Under the pieces are notes generated by a model. That model did not search any database. It saw only the letters and a program-made list of their open reading frames with translations, and had not been told where the DNA came from. A program made the position numbers and the translations under genes. Of a stretch of 64,000 nt of DNA, positions 1 to 9,253 are shown piece by piece. Origin of the DNA: Bacteroidetes bacterium UBA2475 (lineage in GTDB: Bacteria; Bacteroidota; Bacteroidia; B-17B0; Aurantibacillaceae); NCBI GenBank assembly GCA_002342065.1, contig DDPF01000012.1, positions 496,001-560,000 of the forward strand, written 5' to 3'. The number at the start of each line of letters is the position of its first letter. Positions within the stretch are counted from its first letter, which is position 1.

Positions 1-920
1 CCTATTAGTATAAAAAATAACGCTAACATGGCCTTTTCTTTTTGAAGGGTTATTTTTTTTCTGAATACTAAAAACAAAATTGTTGTAATTCCAATTGGTG
101 GTAATAATTCAACAAAGATCCGGCCTAAAATATAAAAATGAGATTCCACTGTTGGATCCTCCCCTATTCTGTGCAACACACGTTTAATAAAATAATTTGT
201 AAGACTTTCTTTAGCATCGTCAAAACAAAAAAGTATTCCATAAATTAAAATCGGAACGAGTAATAAAATAAAAGATTGGAAAATGATTTGTTTAACATTG
301 ATCTTTTTTAAACAAAGCCAATAAATAAACGGAGTTACAATAGGAAAAAAACCGGGAATACCTTTTGAAAAAGTGGCTAAAAAAATAAAAAATCCCGAAA
401 AAAATAAAAACAAAAAAGAATTCTCTTTAACTGATCTTAAATAAAATAGAACAGCTGCTAAAATAAAAATACCCATGGTGTTTTCATGCATGTTATTGGT
501 AAACGACCAAAAACAAACAGGAATGCAGATCCATAGAATAAGCGGCAACCAACCAACCTGCGCAACATTTAAGCCTTTATTAATGTACTTCCAGATTAAA
601 ATAATTAAATAGCAAGTTGTTAAAAGTGTACACAGAACATAAATTCTTTCAGTATACATACCATTACCAAACACTTTAAAAAAAACAGCCTGCAAACCAA
701 AAACCAAAGGCGGATGCTCATGAAAAGTTTGCAATCCTCCAAAACCATATTTGCTAAAAACCGGGAACCAAAAACTACCAATACCGTTTGCTAAATTTTT
801 TGAGACACAGGTATAAAGCATGCCATCCATAAACATACCATCCTGAATTAATACAGGTAAAGTTAAACCCAGTATAAGTGAAATAGAAATTAGGAAAAAA
901 GGGAATTGCTTACTGTACAC
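1..920 (-). CDS. PMT/ArnT-type membrane glycosyltransferase, 3' end outside window
   Basis: About 306 codons are visible and the 3' end is cut off. It encodes an integral inner-membrane protein. A first hydrophobic helix is followed by a periplasmic loop carrying an acidic FMDGMLY motif and, some 40 residues later, HEHPPLVF; many more hydrophobic segments follow. An acidic residue after helix 1 and a PPL motif before helix 2 are typical of the GT39/GT83 (PMT/ArnT) family, which transfers a sugar from a polyprenyl-phosphate carrier to lipid or protein. The start was set at GTG 918-920 because an in-frame TAA lies immediately upstream. Sugar and acceptor cannot be told. Confidence 0.78.
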   Translation of the reverse strand, partial: MYSKQFPFFLISISLILGLTLPVLIQDGMFMDGMLYTCVSKNLANGIGSFWFPVFSKYGFGGLQTFHEHPPLVFGLQAVFFKVFGNGMYTERIYVLCTLLTTCYLIILIWKYINKGLNVAQVGWLPLILWICIPVCFWSFTNNMHENTMGIFILAAVLFYLRSVKENSFLFLFFSGFFIFLATFSKGIPGFFPIVTPFIYWLCLKKINVKQIIFQSFILLLVPILIYGILFCFDDAKESLTNYFIKRVLHRIGEDPTVESHFYILGRIFVELLPPIGITTILFLVFRKKITLQKEKAMLALFFILI

Positions 921-967
921 TTAAGTTTAATTATTTTAACTCTTTAAATATACTTTATAATTATTTC

Positions 968-996
968 AAAAAAAAAGCCGCTCTTAAGCGGCTTTT
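968..996 (-). terminator. Rho-independent terminator after the DUF2795 gene
   Basis: On the minus strand AAAAGCCGCT and AGCGGCTTTT form a 10-bp stem with a 4-base loop, followed by an unbroken T run. It begins a few bases after the DUF2795 stop codon and separates that gene from the glycosyltransferase gene. Its symmetry would also let it work on the other strand. Confidence 0.9.
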
Positions 997-1002
997 GAAT
1001 AT

Positions 1003-1224
1003 TTAAAACTCATCCTCGTTAAAAAAGAAATCGTCTTTTGTTGGATAGTCTGGCCAAATTTCTTCAATAGTTTCGTAGCTTTCACCTTCGTCTTCCATTT
1101 CTTGTAAATTTTCTATCACTTCCATTGGCGAACCGCTTCGCATTGCAAAATCAATTAATTCATCTTTTGTTGCAGGCCATGGTGCGTCTTCTAACCAACT
1201 CGCTAATTCTAATGTCCAATACAT
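1003..1224 (-). CDS. DUF2795 family small acidic protein
   Basis: A 73-residue, strongly acidic protein containing WTLELASWLEDAPWPATK and ending IWPDYPTKDDFFFNEDEF. This form is recognised as the Bacteroidota DUF2795 family (a short helical fold), where length and tail are nearly constant. Its function is unknown. It has no signal peptide or membrane helix, so it should be cytoplasmic. It stands alone between two larger genes and has its own terminator, so it is probably a single-gene transcript. Confidence 0.85.
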   Translation of the reverse strand: MYWTLELASWLEDAPWPATKDELIDFAMRSGSPMEVIENLQEMEDEGESYETIEEIWPDYPTKDDFFFNEDEF

Positions 1225-1417
1225 GCTTTTTTCTTTAAATTTTTACCCTTTTATTTTCATGCAAAGAAAATAATTTTTTGGTAAGATGAAAGGATTATTT
1301 TTAAAAAAATATGTATTTCTTTTAAATACATAAATAACTGTATATCAGATATTTACGAAAACTAAAAAATAGCACACTTTAGCTTTTATGGGGAATTTTG
1401 GTTTTTTTGACAGAAAC

Positions 1418-4400
1418 TTATTCTTTTAACAGCTTTTTATAAAATGCTTTGCCATCTATTTCCACTTTTAAAAAGTAAGTTCCCTGCTTTAAATCTAAAT
1501 TAGAAACCGAGAATTTTTGTTCTATTATACCCGCTTCTTCTTTCAATTCGGTTGCTTTTAACTCTCTTCCTAAAACATCGATTAATGCAATTTTAATTTT
1601 TGAATTTTGCAGATTCGCTAATTTAAAATTTATTTGTTCGGAAAATGGATTTGGAAAAACTTCTAAACTGATAAGATCTGAATTTTCTTTTATTCCGATG
1701 CTTGATGTTGTTGTATCAACTTTTTGTCCGTTGCTACTTATAACATTACTAAATAAACCGGCGCCATTTTCTGCCTTCACATTAAAATAATATACAGAGT
1801 TTTGTGTGAGGTTTAGGGTATGCGCAGTAACTGCGGTTGATGCCCAATTGCTTGTCCATGTTTGTGTATTGGTTGCACCGGGACTTGTGCCAATGCTATA
1901 CCAATATTTACTTATCGAAGAATTTGAATCGTTGGATACTCCCCAGTTTGCCCTTAAAGAATCTGTAGTGTTAACTACTGTTATATCGGCAGCGGGACCA
2001 TCATTTATAAAAGCAATATTTGATGGAGGTGTCCAATCAACATTTACATCATGAAAATAAATTGAAGATAAGTTCCCTGCTGTATCCTGGCAAATAGATT
2101 TTATTTTACCGGCGTTTTGAATTGGGTTAGGATTTAAATAACGCATTTCATTTGCAAGCCCACTGCCCACATTTACATTTACAGAACCAGCTCTTGAACG
2201 ATAAACTTTTATTTCATCGATGCTGAATTTACTGTTACCACTTCTAAAAGAAACATAACTTCCATTTTGATACGGTGCAGTATCAGTCCACGTTGCTATT
2301 AGGCCATTGTTCCAATACACAGATATCTTTCCTGTAATTCTGTCAAAAATAACTTTAACATCGTACCATTGCCCTGCCGAAAATGTATGTGTTAAAGATA
2401 CTTTAGGTGCGCCAATAACATCATTAACTGTTTTATAAATTTCAACTTTTTGATCATCTATTCTGAACCACACAAAATAAGAGTTGTTTCTATTTGGCAA
2501 TGTTGGATTGTCGCAAGCAAAATGTAAACCCGCGCGACGTGTTGTACCCGTACCTTCGAACTTCGCTAAAAAGTGGTACACGTAGCGGTTACTTAACGAT
2601 TGTGTTAAGGACGCATAAATATTTGTATTCCCTGCAGCGGGACTGGTCTCATCTGTTTGTACCAGAGCGTTTCCTGCAATACCCCATACACCCACTGTTG
2701 GCGTCCACTCAGGGTGAATAGAATTATCAAAATTATCGGCTAAAAATCCTTTTGTGTAATTGGCGCGCCACTCTGTTCCGTTAAAATCAATTACCTGGTA
2801 ATATCCTTTTTCAACACCACTTCCTCCCACGTTATCAACATCGCTAACGGTTGCAGTAAATGCGGCAATCTCCCATGAGTTAGGTGTGTTTACTGTAGTT
2901 GTAGGCGCTATATTATCAACTGGTGTTGGAGTAACTGTACCATTCATTATAAAATTAGCCACCCAACCCGAAGCAGTTGTTGCACAATCACTCCTAAATT
3001 CAACCAATACACTATCGTTAACAGAAGTAACAGGACCCGGATTTACTGTTCCTGTGTATTGCCCTACAAGCGGCGAATTAATAGAACCGCCATTATAAAT
3101 GAACAAATTATCATAACCACTTTCTAAATTAAAAGAGGTAAAACTTAACGTAATATTTGTGGTACCGGCTTTTGTGAACAACCAAAACTTACGCTCATCA
3201 TTAGTATAATTTGCGGTTGAACCGCCTGAATCGTAAAAAGCACCGGTGGCAGTTGTATAAGTTGCAGTTATAGAATATGTATTATTAATTAGTTTATAAA
3301 ATTTTGCCCAATTCCATAACGGACCCGGATCGGTGTGGGTTTGGTTAGGATTCATTTGATGGCCTTTAACTTTTACACAACTGCCTTGCAAGCATTGTGA
3401 GCTTGTTCCACTACAACCCGGTCCATAATAGGTGCGTAAAGGATTAATAGTATTACTTGTACAAATATCTTTTGTTAAAGCAGCAGAAGAGTTATACATA
3501 GCGTTTGTAAACCACGAGATATTATTTACATAGCCTTCGTGTTCAATACCAACTGTGTAAGGATTTTCGGAACCAACGTGCCACGCTTTAATGCTTTCTA
3601 AAACCATTTGTGTTACCTGTCCGTCAGAACTTCTTACCACATAATGTGCCGAAGCGCTGGCCGAACAATTTTGAAACCAGGAAATACAACCTGCGTAAGA
3701 TCCCTGAACAAAATGGATAGTTACCGCAGAAATTTGAGTTCCTGCACGACTGCTATAATTACATGACGCTGCTGGTGTATAAATTGCCGGCGGATAATCG
3801 GGTGACATAGTGTTTGCATTAGAAGTAAGTTTAAATGCTTCACCTTTATCGTTCACTACAGAATTTTTAGTGATAGAAATATTTTTTGAACTTAAAACGG
3901 AGTAATTATCCCCAAAGATCTTTTCAAGATCTATTTTATAGTCAGGAAAATCATACATATCCTGGAACTGCGAATTAGCAAGGAACCAATACAGTTGGTA
4001 TAAATGCGCGTTCAAAGCAAAATTATTTTGAAGATCGTCACTAACCGGTAACTCACTTAGTTCTATTAAAATTGATTGATAGTTGCTAAGGTCAGAAGAA
4101 AAAATATCCTGTTGCGTTTGCAAGATGCTAAATGCTTTTGCATAAGCAAGAACAGATGTTTCCGGAGAAGAAATAATTGCCTCTTCAGAAAAACCTGAGA
4201 GTTGAGAAATGCGCGATAGATTATTTCTGAAATAATTTTTACCATCCAACACTAAACCCATAACACCATAAGTTGCAGGATAACCAATACAACTTGGCTC
4301 TGCATTATTTGTAAGATGCTGAAAACGGGTTTGTGTAAACGAAACAGCTTCTAAAATTCCTTTTGGAACAGAAGGATATAATGAATACGCTTTTTTAAAT

Positions 4401-4489
4401 GATCGCGAAAATGGATTTTCAATTAAAAGCTCGCTGGCATTTGAAATTAAAAAAGTAAAAGAAATTAGTACAGTAAATATCCTTCTCAT
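1418..4489 (-). CDS. Secreted N-acetylmuramoyl-L-alanine amidase with CUB-like domain and T9SS tail
   Basis: The reading frame is open from 4546, but the ATG at 4487-4489 (MRRIFTVLISFTFLIS) begins a clear signal peptide and is preferred, giving 1023 residues. Around residues 250-400 lies an Amidase_2/PGRP domain: the zinc ligands fit the His in TIHFVQG and the His and Asp in THTDPGPLWNW, with IEHEGYV between. A CUB-like beta domain follows (GYDNLFIYNGG), then a laminin-G-like stretch and an Fn3-like stretch. The end (VFPNPF, then DVLGRE and a Lys-rich tail) is a type A T9SS sorting domain. It should cut peptide from glycan in peptidoglycan outside the cell, as bacteriolysin or nutrient scavenger. 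Confidence 0.88.
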   Translation of the reverse strand: MRRIFTVLISFTFLISNASELLIENPFSRSFKKAYSLYPSVPKGILEAVSFTQTRFQHLTNNAEPSCIGYPATYGVMGLVLDGKNYFRNNLSRISQLSGFSEEAIISSPETSVLAYAKAFSILQTQQDIFSSDLSNYQSILIELSELPVSDDLQNNFALNAHLYQLYWFLANSQFQDMYDFPDYKIDLEKIFGDNYSVLSSKNISITKNSVVNDKGEAFKLTSNANTMSPDYPPAIYTPAASCNYSSRAGTQISAVTIHFVQGSYAGCISWFQNCSASASAHYVVRSSDGQVTQMVLESIKAWHVGSENPYTVGIEHEGYVNNISWFTNAMYNSSAALTKDICTSNTINPLRTYYGPGCSGTSSQCLQGSCVKVKGHQMNPNQTHTDPGPLWNWAKFYKLINNTYSITATYTTATGAFYDSGGSTANYTNDERKFWLFTKAGTTNITLSFTSFNLESGYDNLFIYNGGSINSPLVGQYTGTVNPGPVTSVNDSVLVEFRSDCATTASGWVANFIMNGTVTPTPVDNIAPTTTVNTPNSWEIAAFTATVSDVDNVGGSGVEKGYYQVIDFNGTEWRANYTKGFLADNFDNSIHPEWTPTVGVWGIAGNALVQTDETSPAAGNTNIYASLTQSLSNRYVYHFLAKFEGTGTTRRAGLHFACDNPTLPNRNNSYFVWFRIDDQKVEIYKTVNDVIGAPKVSLTHTFSAGQWYDVKVIFDRITGKISVYWNNGLIATWTDTAPYQNGSYVSFRSGNSKFSIDEIKVYRSRAGSVNVNVGSGLANEMRYLNPNPIQNAGKIKSICQDTAGNLSSIYFHDVNVDWTPPSNIAFINDGPAADITVVNTTDSLRANWGVSNDSNSSISKYWYSIGTSPGATNTQTWTSNWASTAVTAHTLNLTQNSVYYFNVKAENGAGLFSNVISSNGQKVDTTTSSIGIKENSDLISLEVFPNPFSEQINFKLANLQNSKIKIALIDVLGRELKATELKEEAGIIEQKFSVSNLDLKQGTYFLKVEIDGKAFYKKLLKE

Positions 4490-4625
4490 GTTGTTGTTTT
4501 TTTGTGAGGTGAAGATAAAAAATTTAAGTTCAGATATCTTTACCAAATAGTTAAAAATGAGAATGATTTTGAGCTTGAAAACCTTTGAAAGTCTTATGGG
4601 ATATAGCCTAAATCGATTTTAGGTT

Positions 4626-5624
4626 TTATTTGTTACTTTTTAAAAAATCATCGAGCATGTTTTTTGCCAAAGAAAAAGGTTGAATGACCTGTTTGTCTTT
4701 TGATCTTAATTCTTCGATAGCAGAATGTATTTTTGGATCGGAATAAAATTTTTGTTTCAGTTGTTCGTCAATAGTATTTAAAAAAAGATCAAATTGTTGT
4801 TCTTTTCTTTTTTGGTTGAAGAAGCCATTTGTATTTGTAAAATTTTTATACTCTTCTATCATTTTAAATACCTCAGCAATGCCTTTATTCTCGGTACTTG
4901 AACAAATCAATGTTTTCGGGATCCAGCCACTATCTGACGCCTGAAACAAATGCATGGCGTGAGCGTACTCCGATCTAGCCATTTTTGCTTTTTCTAAATT
5001 ACTTCCGTCTGCTTTAGTAATTACAAGAGCATCAGCCATTTCCATAATGCCACGTTTAATACCTTGCAGTTCATCGCCTGCGCCAGCTAACATCAATAAT
5101 AAAAAGAAATCTGTTATTTTACTTACAGAGATCTCGCTTTGCCCTACTCCAACTGTTTCGATAATAATAAAATCAAAACCTGCTGCTTCGCACAATAAAA
5201 TTGTTTCGTAAGTTGATCTTGCTACACCGCCCAAATTTCCGCTGCTTGGTGAAGGACGAATGAACACATTTTTTTTGGTAGATAATTCTTCCATCCTTGT
5301 TTTATCGCCCAAAATACTTCCCTTGGTCTTATCACTTGATGGATCAATAGCTAATACTGCTAATTTATGCCCATGTTTTAAAACTTCAATACCAAAACTT
5401 TCAATGAAAGTACTTTTGCCAACCCCGGGAACGCCTGTAATCCCCAACCTGAAAGACTTTCCTGTTTTAGTTACAATACCATCCATTATTTTTTCAGCAA
5501 GCGCATGATGATTTTCATTCTGTGATTCGATAATGGTTATGGCTTTACTTAAAATAGCGATATCACTTTTTAAGATGCCATCAATATAAAATTGTGGCGG
5601 TTGATTATGAAAAGGAGATGTCAA
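4626..5624 (-). CDS. meaB: MeaB/ArgK-type GTPase, methylmalonyl-CoA mutase chaperone
   Basis: A 332-residue P-loop GTPase of the MeaB/ArgK family (G3E class). Visible motifs are GVPGVGKST (Walker A), the family-specific DPSSDKTKGSILGDKTRM switch segment, ETVGVGQSE and the base motif ITKADGSN. MeaB proteins bind methylmalonyl-CoA mutase and gate loading and protection of its B12 cofactor; length fits. It follows the AMP nucleosidase gene by two bases, so the two are probably cotranscribed. No mutase gene is in the window, so the partner is inferred from the family. Confidence 0.88.
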   Translation of the reverse strand: MTSPFHNQPPQFYIDGILKSDIAILSKAITIIESQNENHHALAEKIMDGIVTKTGKSFRLGITGVPGVGKSTFIESFGIEVLKHGHKLAVLAIDPSSDKTKGSILGDKTRMEELSTKKNVFIRPSPSSGNLGGVARSTYETILLCEAAGFDFIIIETVGVGQSEISVSKITDFFLLLMLAGAGDELQGIKRGIMEMADALVITKADGSNLEKAKMARSEYAHAMHLFQASDSGWIPKTLICSSTENKGIAEVFKMIEEYKNFTNTNGFFNQKRKEQQFDLFLNTIDEQLKQKFYSDPKIHSAIEELRSKDKQVIQPFSLAKNMLDDFLKSNK

Positions 5625-5626
5625 TT

Positions 5627-6400
5627 TTATTCGAACCTTAAATGTTTTACTGAAATGCCTTTATTTTGAAGTTCTTTTAATGAATCTATTCCAATTTGTA
5701 AATGATTGGTGACAAAATCAACTGTTACTTTTTTATCACTGTCTTCGGTTTTCACACCTTCAGGTATCATGGGCTGATCGCTCACCAATAACAGGGCGCC
5801 AACCGGTATCTCGTTATGAAAGCCAACACTAAAAATAGTTGCGGTTTCCATATCAATTGCCATCGCTCTTACCTCGCGTAAATATTCTTTAAATCTGTCG
5901 TCATGCTCCCAAACCCTTCTGTTTGTTGTATAAACAGTACCTGTCCAATAATCTAATCCTTTTAAACGAATAGTATAGGAAATTGCTTTTTGCAAACTAA
6001 AGGATGGTAATGCAGGCACTTCTAATGGCAAATAATCATTTGATGTTCCCTCACCTCGTATTGCCGCAATAGGTAAAATAAGATCGCCGATGTTATTTTT
6101 CTTTTTTAAGCCCCCGCATTTACCCAAAAACAAAACTGCTTTTGGATGTATGGCTGTTAAAAGATCCATTATAGTTGCTGCCATAGCACTGCCCATACTA
6201 AAATTAATAATGGTGATGCCATTACAGGTTGCGGTTTGCATGGGCTTATCCAGACCTTCCACCTCAACATTATTCCATTCGGCAAACAGCCTTACATAAC
6301 CACCAAAATTGGTGAGTAAAATATAAGATCCAAATTCGCTTAATTTTTTACCGGTATACCGCGGCAACCAATTATTTACAATTTCTTCTTTAGTTTTCAT
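5627..6400 (-). CDS. amn: AMP nucleosidase, short Bacteroidota form
   Basis: A 257-residue purine-nucleoside-phosphorylase-fold protein. It has the glycine-rich LFLGKCGGL strand-loop and the MAIDMETATIFSVG motif that contacts the ribose in this superfamily. In Bacteroidota this short family is annotated as AMP nucleosidase, which hydrolyses AMP to adenine and ribose 5-phosphate; it lacks the N-terminal regulatory domain of the E. coli enzyme. The product could be another nucleosidase, since substrate residues were not tested. Two bases separate it from meaB. Confidence 0.8.
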   Translation of the reverse strand: MKTKEEIVNNWLPRYTGKKLSEFGSYILLTNFGGYVRLFAEWNNVEVEGLDKPMQTATCNGITIINFSMGSAMAATIMDLLTAIHPKAVLFLGKCGGLKKKNNIGDLILPIAAIRGEGTSNDYLPLEVPALPSFSLQKAISYTIRLKGLDYWTGTVYTTNRRVWEHDDRFKEYLREVRAMAIDMETATIFSVGFHNEIPVGALLLVSDQPMIPEGVKTEDSDKKVTVDFVTNHLQIGIDSLKELQNKGISVKHLRFE

Positions 6401-6478
6401 CTATGCTTGTATTTTGTGGAGTAAATCTCTCTTAAAAATCAATTAATGTAAATATATTTAAAAAATATTTGTCAATAG

Positions 6479-6913
6479 TTGAACTTAGCGTTAAAATATC
6501 CATTATTTAATACCAAACTCAAAAAGCAAAAGAACCAAACCTTTATTTTTGACGAAGTACGAAAGAAATGGCTGCTTTTAACGCCAGAAGAATGGGTAAG
6601 GCAGCATTTGATCCACTATTTGATCCTTGAAAAAAAATATCCTATTTCTTTCATATCAATTGAAAAAGAAATTATTTTAAATGACCTTAAAAAACGTTAC
6701 GATATTGTTATTTATAACAAGCAATTAATACCCGTTGTAGTAATTGAATGTAAGGCGCCATATATTGAGTTAGACAAAAATGTGGTTGAACAGGCTCTGC
6801 GTTACAACCTTATCGTAAAAGCAAAATACTTAATGATAAGCAATGGCGTAAGTGATGTTACATTTAATAGTTTGAACCAGGCCGTTATTTTACCAGATTA
6901 CAACGAGCTTTAA
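6479..6913 (+). CDS. HsdR N-terminal-like PD-(D/E)XK protein, TTG start
   Basis: A 144-residue stand-alone HSDR_N-type domain. The nuclease-like core is visible as RYDIVIYN followed by VVIECKAP (D, then E-x-K). The family occurs as a small free-standing protein in Bacteroidota and is not by itself a type I restriction enzyme, since no helicase or methylase is nearby. TTG at 6479 is the only start near the N-terminus: TAG lies directly upstream in frame and the next Met is deep in the fold. It runs convergently with the esterase gene and the two stops overlap by four bases. Confidence 0.75.
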   Translation: MNLALKYPLFNTKLKKQKNQTFIFDEVRKKWLLLTPEEWVRQHLIHYLILEKKYPISFISIEKEIILNDLKKRYDIVIYNKQLIPVVVIECKAPYIELDKNVVEQALRYNLIVKAKYLMISNGVSDVTFNSLNQAVILPDYNEL

Positions 6914-8040
6914 TCTTTAATAAATTTTACAACGTTTTGCTCTGTACCGTTGGTTATATTCAGAAAATAAATTCCTACCGTTAAACCGCTTACATCAATT
7001 GTGTTTGTGGTGCTTTCTGCAATAATTACTTTTCCTAAAAGATCGGTTACTTTTAATTTTATTTCAGAAACACTTTCCACAAATAATTTTTCAGTAACAG
7101 GATTTGGATAAACCTTTACATTATTTTTTAAAGAATTTTCCTGCACAGCAACGTTCAGAATGAATTGGTTAAGCTTGTATTGCCTGAAAAAGCGCCAGAT
7201 CTCAACGCTGGCATTAAAATCCTGATTAGTATTTGCAATAACCGGAAAGGCGCCGGGCCATGAGTGGCTGCCGTTAAAAACTTTATACAATTCTACTGTC
7301 GCACCACTATTTCCATTTATGTATTTATAATTTACTGCTGTTGAATTATCGGTTGTACTAATATTTGGTACCGAGAAAGTAATTGGTGCAACATTACAGT
7401 TATTATGCACCCGCCATTTCTTTACAACACTATCAATATGTGCAAAAGTGCCATTACCATTGTATGGAACGGTTGCATCGCTGGTGCCATGTATTTCCAT
7501 TACAGGAAAAGGTCGCGCAGGTGCACAGTTAGACCAAACATTTAATTTGCTACCCGTAACAGAAGCAATAGCAGCAATACGATTTGGCAAATTACAAGCT
7601 AAGTAATAACTCATAATTCCCCCGTTACTCATACCACAACTGTATACTGAGAGCAGATCGATATTATAAAAAAGATCTAACGAATCAATCAGATCATTCA
7701 TAAATAAAACGTCGTTCTCTATTCCACCAAAACCTGCGTTCCAGTATTGGTTACCCGCAGGAGCTTTACCATCGGGGAATACCATTAAAAATTTAGCAGT
7801 ATCGGCAATAGGCATAAAATTAGAATACTGTTGTTGCTGTGTAGAATTAGATGTGTAACCATGCAAGTTTAATATAAGTGGAACAGCTTGTCCTGTATAG
7901 CTATTAGGCACATAGAGCCTAAATTTTCGCATGATGTTGTTTGATTTAATACTATCTACAATAGTAACGCCGTTTTGCGCGAAATAAAAAAAGCCTGTCA
8001 TTAAAAACAAGCTTGTAATTATAAGTTTTTTTAGTCCCAT
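6910..8040 (-). CDS. Secreted PHB-depolymerase-like esterase with T9SS tail
   Basis: A 376-residue alpha/beta-hydrolase with signal peptide (LIITSLFLMTGFFYFA). The oxyanion LHGYTSN, the nucleophile elbow CGMSNGG (Ser138), the Asp in HGTSDATVPYNG and the His in NGSHSWPG give a full catalytic triad in the order of the esterase_PHB/LpqC family. Related enzymes cut polyhydroxybutyrate, feruloyl or acetyl-xylan esters; the substrate is not determined here. From about residue 305 a T9SS type A domain starts (KVYPNPV, DLLGKV, ending VVKFIKD), so it should reach the cell surface or medium. Confidence 0.85.
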   Translation of the reverse strand: MGLKKLIITSLFLMTGFFYFAQNGVTIVDSIKSNNIMRKFRLYVPNSYTGQAVPLILNLHGYTSNSTQQQQYSNFMPIADTAKFLMVFPDGKAPAGNQYWNAGFGGIENDVLFMNDLIDSLDLFYNIDLLSVYSCGMSNGGIMSYYLACNLPNRIAAIASVTGSKLNVWSNCAPARPFPVMEIHGTSDATVPYNGNGTFAHIDSVVKKWRVHNNCNVAPITFSVPNISTTDNSTAVNYKYINGNSGATVELYKVFNGSHSWPGAFPVIANTNQDFNASVEIWRFFRQYKLNQFILNVAVQENSLKNNVKVYPNPVTEKLFVESVSEIKLKVTDLLGKVIIAESTTNTIDVSGLTVGIYFLNITNGTEQNVVKFIKD

Positions 8041-8059
8041 AGACTAAAGGTATGAAAAA

Positions 8060-9181
8060 TTAATTATTTAGCATAACCGGCATTACCAACATTAAAATAT
8101 CCTCTGCAGGATTAGCTTTATTGTTTGGTAAAATAATTCCTGCTCGGTTAGGGGCGCTCATTTCGATGGTAATTTCGTCGCACTCTAAATTACTTACCAT
8201 TTCCATTAAAAAGCGTGAGTTAAAGCCAATTTCCATGTCTTCACCAACGTAAGTACAAGTTAATAATTCATGGCCTTCGTTCGCAAAATCAAGATCCTCG
8301 GCGCTAACGCGTAATTGACTTCCTGCAACCTTAACACGTATTTGGTGAGTTGCTTTGTTAGAGAATACACTAACGCGTTTTAAAGCGCCTAAAAATGCGC
8401 TCCTATCTACCGTTAATTTATTTGGGTTTTGTTTTGGAATAACTGCTTCGTAGTTTGGATATTTACCATCAATTAAACGGCAAACTAAATTTACATTTCC
8501 AAAACTGAATAACGCATTCGTTTTATTAAAATCAACTTTTACCGCATCATCAACACCTGCCAATAAACTTTTTAAAACATTCAAAGGTTTTTTTGGCATA
8601 ATAAAAGATGCAGAAGCACCTGCCTTAGCATCGTTACGTGTGTAACGAACTAATTTGTGCGCATCGGTTGCAACAAAAATAGAATTTGTTTCGGTGAACT
8701 GGCAAAATACACCACTCATTACTGGGCGAAGATCATCATTACCTGTAGCAAAAATTGTTTTGTTAATAGCATTTGCAAGCACATCGCTTTTTATAACAAT
8801 AGATGATTGTGATTCGAGTGCAGGAAGTTTTGGATATTCATCACCGTTCTGTCCTGAAATATTATAATCACCTGTTTCTGTTTTTAATTTTATAGAGTGT
8901 TTTGTTTTATCTAAAATAAAAGAAATTGGTTGCTCTGGTAAATTCGCAAGAGAATCTAACAATGTTTTTGCGGGAATGGCAATGCTACCTGTTTCGTTAG
9001 ATTCAACTTTTAATGAAGTCGTAATTGTTGTTTCCATATCACTGGCAGAAAGCACCAGTTCGTCTTTATTGATCTCGAATAAAAAACAATCTAAAATTGG
9101 AATAGTGTTATTTGAATTTAAAACACCGCCAATTGATTTTAAATGTTTTAATAAAGTAGATGCTGATACAACAAAATTCAT
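8060..9181 (-). CDS. dnaN: DNA polymerase III beta subunit (sliding clamp)
   Basis: A 373-residue protein of the usual clamp length, with three repeated clamp domains. Typical segments are MNFVVSASTLLKHLKSIGG at the N-terminus, NTIPILDCFLFE, LRPVMSGVFC, VATDAHKLVRY and the C-terminal LMLVMPVMLNN. It forms the ring that tethers replicative polymerase to DNA. The gene is not next to dnaA, as is common in Bacteroidota. It is followed by the esterase gene after 19 bases. Confidence 0.97.
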   Translation of the reverse strand: MNFVVSASTLLKHLKSIGGVLNSNNTIPILDCFLFEINKDELVLSASDMETTITTSLKVESNETGSIAIPAKTLLDSLANLPEQPISFILDKTKHSIKLKTETGDYNISGQNGDEYPKLPALESQSSIVIKSDVLANAINKTIFATGNDDLRPVMSGVFCQFTETNSIFVATDAHKLVRYTRNDAKAGASASFIMPKKPLNVLKSLLAGVDDAVKVDFNKTNALFSFGNVNLVCRLIDGKYPNYEAVIPKQNPNKLTVDRSAFLGALKRVSVFSNKATHQIRVKVAGSQLRVSAEDLDFANEGHELLTCTYVGEDMEIGFNSRFLMEMVSNLECDEITIEMSAPNRAGIILPNNKANPAEDILMLVMPVMLNN

Positions 9182-9253
9182 AATAGATAGATTTAATCAA
9201 CAAAATTAAAGTTAGCAGCCTAATAAAAGCTTAAACTCGCCTTTAGTTTTAAA

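Noticed and set aside
6479..6913. Type I restriction subunit
   Set aside because: Only the N-terminal nuclease-like domain exists and no helicase, methylase or specificity gene is near.
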